A stretch of 5,070 bases of DNA from Chloroflexota bacterium (GTDB lineage: Bacteria; Chloroflexota; Dehalococcoidia; Dehalococcoidales; UBA2162), in the NCBI GenBank assembly GCA_016202525.1, contig JACQOM010000096.1, positions 1-5,070 of the forward strand. Direction: 5' to 3'. The notes below the pieces were generated by a model, which saw only the letters and a program-made list of their open reading frames with translations, searched no databases and was not told where the DNA came from. Shown piece after piece: positions 1 through 5,070 of the stretch (the stretch's first letter is position 1; every line of letters starts with the position of its first letter). The position numbers and the translations under genes are program-made.

Positions 1-866
1 AGGCCATTTTAGGGGCAGATATGGTCTTTATTACCTGTGGTATGGGTGGTGGTACCGGTACCGGAGCTGCCCCGGTTGTGGGTCAGTTAGCCAAGAGCAC
101 CGGCGCTCTTACCATTGCCGTGGTCACCAAACCGTTTAGCTTCGAAGGGGCGCACCGTAATCGGGTAGCCGAAGAGGGAATTGCCAACCTGCTGAGCAGA
201 GTCGATACGCTGATAATCATTCCCAATGACCGCTTGATTGACCTCTGTGACCAGAAAACGGCGGTGGATAGCGCTTTCAAGGCAGCTGATGATGTGCTGA
301 GGCACGGTGTCCAGGCAATTTCTGAGGTTATCACCGTCCCCGGGCTGATTAATCTTGATTTTGCTGATGTCAGGGCGGTGATGAAAGATGCCGGTCCTGC
401 CTGGATGTCCATTGGCCGAGGAACAGGTCAGAACCGGGCTGTAGATGCAGCCAAGGATGCTCTGTCCAGTCCTTTGCTGGATGTTTCCGCATCCGGGTCA
501 AAGGGCGTGCTGTTTAACGTTGTCGGCGGTGACAATCTCAGCCTGTATGAAGTTAATGAAGCCGCCAAGGTAATCAAGGAGGCTGTCGACCCCGAGGCGA
601 ACATTATCTTCGGTGTCGCTCATGACCCCAGGATGGATAAAGAGGTCAGGATTACTTTAATCACCACCGGCTTTGCTTCCAATAAGGGTATGACGGATGC
701 TGGCCGGGATGAAGAGCTCGACCAGTTCCTGACGAATTTAAAGACGAGCGAGGAGGAGATGGATGTTCCGTCCTTCATGCGCCGTCCGATGTTCGAGCGC
801 CGCCGTCAGATGTCGACCTTATATCATACACCCGGGAAGACGCCGCAGCAGACCCCTGCTGCTTAG
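1..866 (+). CDS. ftsZ: Cell division protein FtsZ, 5'-truncated by window edge
   Basis: FtsZ is the tubulin-like GTPase that polymerises at mid-cell into the Z-ring and recruits the division machinery. The frame is open from base 3, so the reading frame enters from outside the window and the internal ATG at 21 is not the start. Numbering codons from base 3, the tubulin signature GGGTGTG lies at residues 15-21. The T7 catalytic loop NLDFAD lies at 117-122 and supplies the acidic residues that hydrolyse GTP in the neighbouring subunit. The C-terminal domain ends near the ITLITTGF segment. A short acidic linker of about 30 residues leads to a conserved C-terminal peptide, DVPSFMRR (254-261), the docking site for partners such as FtsA. 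About 26 more residues follow, basic and then Pro/Thr/Gln-rich, which is longer than the usual tail. 287 residues are visible and roughly the first 90 are missing. Identification is certain; the tail's role is unknown. Confidence 0.97.
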   Translation, partial: AILGADMVFITCGMGGGTGTGAAPVVGQLAKSTGALTIAVVTKPFSFEGAHRNRVAEEGIANLLSRVDTLIIIPNDRLIDLCDQKTAVDSAFKAADDVLRHGVQAISEVITVPGLINLDFADVRAVMKDAGPAWMSIGRGTGQNRAVDAAKDALSSPLLDVSASGSKGVLFNVVGGDNLSLYEVNEAAKVIKEAVDPEANIIFGVAHDPRMDKEVRITLITTGFASNKGMTDAGRDEELDQFLTNLKTSEEEMDVPSFMRRPMFERRRQMSTLYHTPGKTPQQTPAA

Positions 867-891
867 AATTGACTTCTAGAGCCCCCTCCTT

Positions 892-933
892 AGCGAAGGC
901 TGTAGGGTTTTATACTCTGCAGCCTTTGCTTTT
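892..933 (+). terminator. Candidate rho-independent terminator after ftsZ
   Basis: Bases 892-905 pair with 917-930 to form a 14-bp stem with two G-T wobbles (895/927 and 903/919) around an 11-base loop. A short T run follows at 930-933. A second run of five T (942-946), preceded by GGGG (938-941) that can pair with CCCC at 882-885, could extend the structure. T runs lie only on the + strand side, so the hairpin fits termination of ftsZ. On the - strand the stem is followed by a G-rich stretch, so it is a poor terminator for the convergent gene. The proximal T run is short, so efficiency is uncertain. Confidence 0.6.
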
Positions 934-945
934 GTGCGGGGTTTT

Positions 946-2148
946 TCAGGTAGCAATGTAATAAACAATAATGACAATGGCTTCCATAGCTACCGTCAGG
1001 GGCAGCAGATAGCGGTACATCCTGGCTAAGTTAGCCTTAAAGTATTCCGCGGATAGGATAAGGCAAAGGTGTAAAGGGGAGAGCAGCAACCCCATCATCC
1101 CGCTAACGTAGGCTAATAACAAAGCATAGTTGTTGATGCCTGAGCTTGAGACTATGTATGGGACTAATAGCGGTAAGGTAATACCGGCAAATGCCATGCT
1201 GATGCCTGTAGCCAGGCCGATAAGTAATGGCAGCGTTACCAGCACAATTGAGGCCGGCAGTCCGATAGCTTGCATATCCGTAATGAGCTTGCCAGCGGCG
1301 CCAGAGCTTTCTATCGTCGCCTTATACAGCATTATGGTGTACAGCAGGAACATGATTTTAGGTTCCAGTCCGTATCTTAAAGCCTTTCTCAGTTCCGGCC
1401 ATCTAACCACCTGTTGGACTGCCAGCAGGACTAATACCAGTGGAAAGACTATCATCGCATCCAGACCGGCCAGAATGAGCGCGACAAGCAAGAGGATGGG
1501 CCAGGCCGCTTTGAGCAAGTTGAAAGCGATATTCTTGGTCGGCGCTCCCTTCGTTGATGATGTCTTTCTTAATATCCCGTAGCTGACGATAGAGCCGACG
1601 GCAATGGCCAGCAAGCTTACCGGCGAGAGAATCTTCACCACTGATAAGAGCGGAATGGACAGGATGACGCTGGTTATGATGATGGCTGGATAAACCGGTA
1701 ATGAAAATTCCCAGATGTGGCGGAACCAGAAGTTGATAAAGGTGCTCTGCTCCGGATTGAGACCGATTTTCTTGACTAAGTCACGGGAAGCTGTAGCCGA
1801 GACGAGAGCGCCAGCCGGCATGGGCACCAGTCCGATGACAGCCGGCACCAGGTGTAACGCCGGTTTGGTGCCGATGCTTTCCATGGTGGTTGCCAGTTTA
1901 GCCAGTAACCCTTTTTCGTCCATCAGGCCGCTTAAAGTCAGCGCGCTGGCGATGATAACCAGCAGTCTAATCGTCTCCATGTCCAGCAGGGCTTGCAGCA
2001 TATGACCGGGTATGGACTTCAACGGTAAGACCAGCAGCCCAAGAATGAGACTGCCGACAAAAATAGCGACGCCGGGATGGGCCCTCAATCTTAAGAGCAC
2101 CAGTATCCCGGCAATAGACGCCAGCAAGGCCAGGGAAGGACTCAACAT
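946..2148 (-). CDS. DUF401 family multi-pass membrane protein (putative transporter)
   Basis: A 400-residue very hydrophobic protein with about 10-12 predicted membrane segments and no cleavable signal peptide beyond the first helix. I recognise the DUF401 family, thought to be distantly related to the gluconate/citrate-type ion transporter superfamily. Diagnostic blocks are GLVPMPAGAL (106-115), INFWFRHIWE (138-147), GIS..FAGITLPLL (315-328) and SPLHLCLILSAEYF (357-370). The two Gly/Pro-rich blocks, one in each half, suggest paired re-entrant hairpins as in that superfamily. The length is normal for the family; the substrate is unknown. It is convergent with ftsZ, with a 79-base gap, and divergent from nrdR. 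The ATG at 2148 has only a weak purine-rich ribosome site (AAGAAAG). A TTGTCC/TATAAC pair (18-base spacer) upstream abuts the ATG too closely to be a convincing promoter, so the exact start is less certain than the family. No functional link to its neighbours is visible. Confidence 0.85.
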   Translation of the reverse strand: MLSPSLALLASIAGILVLLRLRAHPGVAIFVGSLILGLLVLPLKSIPGHMLQALLDMETIRLLVIIASALTLSGLMDEKGLLAKLATTMESIGTKPALHLVPAVIGLVPMPAGALVSATASRDLVKKIGLNPEQSTFINFWFRHIWEFSLPVYPAIIITSVILSIPLLSVVKILSPVSLLAIAVGSIVSYGILRKTSSTKGAPTKNIAFNLLKAAWPILLLVALILAGLDAMIVFPLVLVLLAVQQVVRWPELRKALRYGLEPKIMFLLYTIMLYKATIESSGAAGKLITDMQAIGLPASIVLVTLPLLIGLATGISMAFAGITLPLLVPYIVSSSGINNYALLLAYVSGMMGLLLSPLHLCLILSAEYFKANLARMYRYLLPLTVAMEAIVIIVYYIAT

Positions 2149-2295
2149 GTTATATTAAATCTTTCTTAATCCGGACAACACTTGGGAATAATAGCAATAC
2201 CAAACCAGGAGGATTCAGGAGAAGGCAAATTAGACACATTGTAGCTATCAGATGGGGAGTTGTCAACAAAAATAATAAAAATATCTCAGAAACCC

Positions 2296-2324
2296 TTGAC
2301 AAATACTACATGTTGTGGTATCTT
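2296..2324 (+). promoter_or_regulatory. Candidate sigma-70-type promoter of the nrdR operon
   Basis: A perfect -35 hexamer TTGACA (2296-2301) is separated by exactly 17 bases from a -10 hexamer TATCTT (2319-2324, 4 of 6 matching TATAAT). Transcription would start at about 2329-2331, leaving a leader of about 30 bases before the nrdR ATG. The A/T-rich stretch at 2266-2287, just upstream of the -35 box, is placed like an UP element. The first NrdR-like box fills the spacer between the two hexamers, so a bound repressor would block polymerase directly. The promoter is inferred from sequence only. Confidence 0.75.
2303..2318 (+). promoter_or_regulatory. NrdR box 1 (operator within promoter spacer)
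   Basis: The 16-base site ATACTACATGTTGTGG has the core CTACATGTTG, which agrees with the published NrdR-box consensus (acaCwAtATaTwGtgt) at every strongly conserved core position. It is also part of a larger imperfect palindrome spanning 2303-2321. It sits wholly between the -35 and -10 hexamers. Its partner box is centred 31 bp downstream. The consensus is quoted from memory. Confidence 0.78.
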
Positions 2325-2333
2325 GACCATGTT

Positions 2334-2349
2334 GCCCTATATACAGTGG
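2334..2349 (+). promoter_or_regulatory. NrdR box 2 (operator at the transcript start)
   Basis: The core CTATATACAG (2337-2346) matches 9 of 10 positions of the NrdR core CwAtATaTwG; the one difference is C for T at 2344. Its centre is 31 bp from that of box 1, about three helical turns, so both sites face the same side of the DNA. That fits the paired boxes needed by oligomeric NrdR. It overlaps the first transcribed bases and touches the ribosome-binding site GGAG (2348-2351). Confidence 0.75.
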
Positions 2350-2358
2350 AGTTTAGTG

Positions 2359-2904
2359 ATGAATTGTCCATTTTGTAGTTATCATGATTCCAAGGTAATC
2401 GATTCCCGTGATACTACCGATGGCGTGCGCCGTCGGCGGCAGTGCCTGAGTTGCAGCGCCCGCTTCACCACCTATGAGCGGTTGCAGCCGGCCAGCCTTT
2501 TTGTGATTAAGAAAGACCAGAGGCGCGAGGAGTTCAGCAAAGATAAGCTGCTCGCCGGCCTGCGCAAGGCTTGTGAAAAACGGCCGCTGCCTACTGGCGC
2601 CGTCGATAAGCTGGCTGACGATATTGAGACTGAGCTTTACCACCAGGGTAAGGCGGAAATACCCACGACCATCATCGGTGATATGGTAATGGAGCGGCTG
2701 AAGAGGCTGGACTACATTGCCTATATTCGTTTTGCCAGCGTCTACCGTGACTTTGCCGATATCACTGCCCTGAAGCGGGAAATAGATAGTCTGGTTATTG
2801 ATAAAGCAGAGGTCTCCCGCTCTACCAGTCAACTATCCTTGCTCCCTGCCGAAGAGTTGGTGGACGTAGCTAAAGGACGCCCGAGGAGTCGGCGAATCGG
2901 TTAA
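2359..2904 (+). CDS. nrdR: Transcriptional repressor NrdR
   Basis: NrdR represses ribonucleotide reductase genes in response to the ATP/dATP ratio. The 181-residue protein has a zinc ribbon formed by C3, C6, C29 and C32, with the family-typical KVIDSR (12-17) and RRRRQC (24-29) runs. The ATP-cone follows at about 48-135, with EKRP (73-76) and the signature AYIRFASVYR (121-130). I chose ATG 2359 because it begins with the conserved MNCPFC and has GGAG seven bases upstream. The upstream TTG at 2260 and ATG at 2329 are rejected because they lie before or at the predicted transcript start. The protein is about 30 residues longer than the usual ~150, with a Ser/Leu-rich then basic tail (147-181). 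It has its own paired NrdR boxes, so autoregulation is likely. A 37-base gap separates it from the XRE-like gene and about 1.3 kb from nrdJ, its expected target. Confidence 0.96.
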   Translation: MNCPFCSYHDSKVIDSRDTTDGVRRRRQCLSCSARFTTYERLQPASLFVIKKDQRREEFSKDKLLAGLRKACEKRPLPTGAVDKLADDIETELYHQGKAEIPTTIIGDMVMERLKRLDYIAYIRFASVYRDFADITALKREIDSLVIDKAEVSRSTSQLSLLPAEELVDVAKGRPRSRRIG

Positions 2905-2930
2905 GAAATTGCAGAGGAGTGGAGACATTA

Positions 2931-2936
2931 GGAGGT
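2931..2936 (+). promoter_or_regulatory. Ribosome-binding site of the XRE-like gene
   Basis: GGAGGT with a 5-base spacer to ATG 2942 is a near-perfect Shine-Dalgarno sequence and fixes this start over the ATG two codons later (2948). A second purine-rich site (GAGG at 2914-2917) lies just upstream but has no convincing start codon after it. Confidence 0.8.
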
Positions 2937-2941
2937 AGGAA

Positions 2942-3304
2942 ATGAGTATGACACCTAGTCAAGATGATATCGATGAGATAAAAGAAATCTGGCAATGGAT
3001 TCGTTGGTGGAAGGAGAAGCTTAGACTCACTATTGAGGAGCTTGCTTTTCGGGCGAAATGCAAGTCAGAGCTCATTACGAGGGGGATAAACGGTGAGCCT
3101 GTACCGATAAGACATATTCTACCTAATTTTGTTGTAGCATTTGGTCTAGATCTGCAAGACGGGGAACCAAAACCGTACGAAGGCTTACCATCATATAGGA
3201 AACTATACAAAGGCGTGCCCTTATATGATGAGTGTAAAAAACTCCTTAAACCATCTCGCGAACTGACCCCTGGTGAAAAGCTTCCTCCTCTACATAAGTA
3301 CTAA
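2942..3304 (+). CDS. Small XRE-like helix-turn-helix protein paired with ImmA/IrrE peptidase
   Basis: A 120-residue soluble protein. An acidic N-terminus leads into an amphipathic, Trp-rich helix (about 13-28). A helix-turn-helix of Cro/CI type then follows: LTIEELAFRA (29-38) as the positioning helix and the KSELITRGING region (41-51) as the recognition helix, closed by a hydrophobic helix ending AFGLD. The C-terminal 50 residues are Pro/Lys-rich and probably carry dimerisation or peptidase-recognition functions, but I recognise no domain there. It lies 37 bases after nrdR and 21 bases before the ImmA/IrrE gene. This order, regulator then peptidase, is that of ImmR-ImmA. By analogy it would be a DNA-binding repressor that the peptidase cleaves or inactivates; that is inference. 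The gene is clearly A/T-richer than nrdR (21 G+C in bases 2941-3000 against 40 in 2401-2460), consistent with transfer. The HTH assignment is by eye and fairly divergent. Confidence 0.72.
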   Translation: MSMTPSQDDIDEIKEIWQWIRWWKEKLRLTIEELAFRAKCKSELITRGINGEPVPIRHILPNFVVAFGLDLQDGEPKPYEGLPSYRKLYKGVPLYDECKKLLKPSRELTPGEKLPPLHKY

Positions 3305-3314
3305 CTGGAATTGT

Positions 3315-3319
3315 AGGAG
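3315..3319 (+). promoter_or_regulatory. Ribosome-binding site of the ImmA/IrrE gene
   Basis: AGGAG with a 6-base spacer supports ATG 3326 as the start rather than the in-frame ATG at 3356, which has no purine-rich site at the right distance. Confidence 0.75.
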
Positions 3320-3325
3320 TAAATA

Positions 3326-4189
3326 ATGAGCGTATTCTCCTCTTTCGATGGCAGCATGGCACGGCAAGAATCGCGGGTGTCCTTGAGTTTGGAACAAGCC
3401 ACTGCCCTTATTGTCGAACGTGCCAAGCAGCTCGTGAGTCAGCTTACTGAGAATAGGGGGCACGATAAACCTCCGTTTTTTCCAGAGGAATTTTCAAGTA
3501 TGCTTGGTATTAAGAAAATTGTGAGAGCGGACTTGGGAGGAACGAGCGGTATTCTCCTGAGATTTCAGGATGGTTATACGATTAAGGTGAATCAAAACCA
3601 CAACTTAACTAGGCAAAACTTCTCCGGTGCCCATGAGATAGGACATATTCTGTTCAATGAACTAAGTCTTGAACCCTATTTGCAGTCTATTGAGTATCGG
3701 ACATTCAATCCAAAAGGTGACCCCATATTCAATCCACAGGGTGAATTGGAAGCTCGCAACAAAGCGAAAGAACGCCTTTGTGACGTTGCCGCTACAGAAC
3801 TTCTTATGCCGGAGGTCGTTTTCAGTAAATATTTGTCAGGTTTTGGTGTCTCTGTACACTCGATTGAACGGCTTGCCAACATCTTCAGGGTTTCCTTTCC
3901 AGCGGCTGCAATTAGGATTGCCGAAGTCAGTGAGGAAGCTTGTATGGCTCTTCTTTGGAAGCCTTATCCAAGAAATAGACCAAAAGGGCTTCGGTTAGAT
4001 TGGTGTATAGGTTTAGGGAGAAAGACAATACCAGTGGGCACACTTGTTAAGCCTACCTCCACATTGTATAAAGCTTACCAAGATAATAGTCCTGTAAAAT
4101 CCCGTGTTAAGCATTTACCTATGGAATCTAAGGGTTTCGGTTATGGCGAAAAAAGATACGTTATTTCTTTGGCTTTCCTTGGTAAATGA
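3326..4189 (+). CDS. ImmA/IrrE family zinc metallo-endopeptidase
   Basis: A 287-residue cytoplasmic protein (no signal peptide or membrane segment). The zinc-peptidase motif HEIGH lies at residues 103-107 within GAHEIGHILFNE: H103 and H107 bind zinc and E104 is the catalytic base. The second family block is KERLCDVAATELLMP (148-162), where E149 is the probable third zinc ligand. Known members (ImmA, IrrE/PprI) cleave a partner XRE repressor to trigger mobile-element or DNA-damage responses, and the upstream XRE-like gene is the obvious candidate partner. Between the two motifs is an 8-residue tandem duplication (127-142). Residues after about 205 form a C-terminal region rich in Gly, Lys and aromatic residues that I cannot assign; it may be a sensor domain like the C-terminal part of IrrE. 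G+C is low (25 of 60 in 3601-3660) compared with nrdJ. It lies 32 bases before nrdJ with no terminator, so co-transcription is likely. Family call firm; target inferred. Confidence 0.9.
   Translation: MSVFSSFDGSMARQESRVSLSLEQATALIVERAKQLVSQLTENRGHDKPPFFPEEFSSMLGIKKIVRADLGGTSGILLRFQDGYTIKVNQNHNLTRQNFSGAHEIGHILFNELSLEPYLQSIEYRTFNPKGDPIFNPQGELEARNKAKERLCDVAATELLMPEVVFSKYLSGFGVSVHSIERLANIFRVSFPAAAIRIAEVSEEACMALLWKPYPRNRPKGLRLDWCIGLGRKTIPVGTLVKPTSTLYKAYQDNSPVKSRVKHLPMESKGFGYGEKRYVISLAFLGK
3703..3750 (+). repeat. 24-bp in-frame tandem duplication inside the ImmA/IrrE gene
   Basis: Two adjacent 24-base units (3703-3726 and 3727-3750) match at 16 of their first 18 bases and diverge in the last six. 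They encode FNPKGDPI and FNPQGELE, residues 127-142. The differences within the matching part include conservative changes (K/Q; D/E comes from the edge), which points to an old in-frame duplication kept under selection. It falls in the loop between the HEIGH motif and the third zinc ligand. Confidence 0.8.
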
Positions 4190-4211
4190 AAGGACTAAAT
4201 AAGTAAATTCT

Positions 4212-4216
4212 GGAGG
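4212..4216 (+). promoter_or_regulatory. Ribosome-binding site selecting the GTG start of nrdJ
   Basis: GGAGG with a 5-base spacer precedes GTG 4222. The next in-frame ATG (4312) has no such site and would remove the conserved-looking N-terminal helix, so the GTG start is preferred. Confidence 0.75.
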
Positions 4217-4221
4217 GTGTC

Positions 4222-5070
4222 GTGCCAGTTAATAGTGGTGAAAGAGATAATGGCAGAAAATCTCTTAATCGCACTGAAATTCTGCGAGCGGTGGTGGCTG
4301 ACGCCGAATCGATGGGCCTGCGTGACAGGGATAAGATAGAGCGGCTGACCAGCCAGGTAATCGAGCGTCTGGAAAAGCCGCAGACTCTGCCGGGGATGGA
4401 AGAGCTTGTGCCCAGGTCTGGTCGGCAGAGGAAAAGCCCGCCGACGAAATCTGAAATCCAGGCGATGGTTAGAGAAATCCTGGCGGCGGAAGAACCGGTT
4501 CAGAAAAAGGAGGCTAAACCTATGGCAGAACCAGCTAGCCGTATCAAGGCGGAGGTTCCACCTGTTCACTCTGACATATCGGAACGAGTGGCGAGAAGCG
4601 GTGGCGAGCCACCGGTATCAGGTATCAATCTGAGTGAAAATGCCATTAGTGTTTTGAAGAAGAGGTATCTCAAGAAGGACAAGAATGGGGAGCCCGTCGA
4701 GACCGTCGAGGAAATGCTCCACCGCGTGGCGGGGGCAATCGCGGCGGCGGAGCTTATCTATGACCCAAAGGCTGATATTAATGCCCGAGAAAAGGAGTTC
4801 TACCGGGTAATGGCTAACCTGGAGTTTCTGCCCAATTCGCCGACCCTGATGAATGCCGGACGGGAGCTGGGGCAGCTATCAGCCTGCTTTGTGCTGCCTG
4901 TGGAAGACTCGATGGAGTCAATCTTCGACGCCGTGAAATATACGGCGCTCATCCATAAGAGTGGCGGCGGGACGGGTTTTTCTTTTTCCAGGCTCAGACC
5001 GGAAAGCGACCGGGTGGGCTCGACCGGCGGAGTCGCCAGCGGTCCCGTTTCCTTCATGCGTGCCTTCGAT
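4222..5070 (+). CDS. nrdJ: Adenosylcobalamin-dependent (class II) ribonucleotide reductase, 3'-truncated by window edge
   Basis: Class II ribonucleotide reductase converts ribonucleotides to deoxyribonucleotides using a radical generated from adenosylcobalamin, without needing oxygen or a second subunit. 283 residues are visible. The conserved reductase body begins at about residue 135 and contains [11 protein letters not shown], then [17 protein letters not shown] with C222 (equivalent to the first active-site redox cysteine), then [16 protein letters not shown], a hallmark of NrdJ. The first 130 residues are different: 17-65 look like the helical part of an ATP-cone ([27 protein letters not shown]) but lack the N-terminal KRDG-type strand, and a charged Ala/Pro/Lys-rich linker follows. 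The gene is 32 bases downstream of the ImmA/IrrE gene, with no promoter or NrdR box of its own in the gap, so it is probably expressed from the nrdR promoter. Base composition returns to G+C-rich (39 of 60 in 4681-4740). The family is certain. Confidence 0.95.
   Translation, partial: MPVNSGERDNGRKSLNRTEILRAVVADAESMGLRDRDKIERLTSQVIERLEKPQTLPGMEELVPRSGRQRKSPPTKSEIQAMVREILAAEEPVQKKEAKPMAEPASRIKAEVPPVHSDISERVARSGGEPPVSGINLSENAISVLKKRYLKKDKNGEPVETVEEMLHRVAGAIAAAELIYDPKADINAREKEFYRVMANLEFLPNSPTLMNAGRELGQLSACFVLPVEDSMESIFDAVKYTALIHKSGGGTGFSFSRLRPESDRVGSTGGVASGPVSFMRAFD

Noticed and set aside
1130..2005. Open frames on the + strand opposite the DUF401 gene (1130-1582 and 1715-2005)
   Set aside because: They are antisense shadows of a clearly coding membrane-protein gene and have no family resemblance or ribosome sites.
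2149..2178. Promoter for the DUF401 gene (TTGTCC, 18 bases, TATAAC on the - strand)
   Set aside because: The -10 element directly abuts the ATG, so transcription would start inside the gene; not convincing enough to list.
2233..2247. Possible third NrdR box (CACATTGTAG core)
   Set aside because: It mismatches two strongly conserved core positions and is centred 71 bp from box 1, which is not an integral number of helical turns.
2260..2358. N-terminal extension of NrdR from TTG 2260 or ATG 2329
   Set aside because: The extension would span the -35/-10 promoter and NrdR boxes, and the family begins at MNCPFC, which has its own ribosome site.
2919..2945. Eight-codon mini-ORF from GTG 2919 whose TGA overlaps the XRE-gene ATG
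   Set aside because: Its ribosome-like site is only one base from the GTG and the peptide has no recognisable character; probably chance.
4195..5057. Open frames on either strand overlapping the start of nrdJ (4195-4569, 4406-4633, 4800-5057)
   Set aside because: They overlap a frame with strong ribonucleotide reductase motifs and show no recognisable protein features.

Overview
The window reads as ordinary bacterial chromosome carrying housekeeping genes, most likely from the Chloroflexota, class Dehalococcoidia. That placement is an inference from the style of the proteins and from my memory of ftsZ lying near nrdR and a B12-dependent ribonucleotide reductase in Dehalococcoides-like genomes; nothing in the window proves it. 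The gene set suits an anaerobe or facultative anaerobe that makes deoxynucleotides with a cobalamin-dependent (class II) enzyme.

Layout. (1) 1-866, + strand: the 3' three-quarters of ftsZ, entering from the left edge, followed by a hairpin terminator. (2) 946-2148, - strand: a DUF401-type multi-pass membrane protein convergent with ftsZ. (3) 2149-2358: a divergent intergenic region holding a strong candidate sigma-70-type promoter and two NrdR-box-like operators whose centres are 31 bp apart. (4) 2359-5070, + strand: four closely spaced genes with no visible terminator between them: nrdR, a small XRE-like helix-turn-helix gene, an ImmA/IrrE-family metallopeptidase gene, and the 5' part of nrdJ (class II ribonucleotide reductase), which runs off the right edge.

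How it works together (inference). NrdR senses ATP/dATP through its ATP-cone and should repress its own promoter through the paired boxes, and by read-through should also control nrdJ 1.3 kb downstream. The XRE/ImmA pair lies inside this regulon. Its base composition is visibly poorer in G+C than nrdR and nrdJ, and the pair resembles regulator/protease modules such as ImmR-ImmA or DdrO-IrrE, so it looks like an acquired cassette. This placement ties a proteolytic stress or mobile-element switch to dNTP-controlled transcription and is the most interesting point of the window. Smaller oddities are an 8-residue tandem duplication in the peptidase, a degenerate ATP-cone at the start of NrdJ, and C-terminal tails on NrdR and FtsZ.
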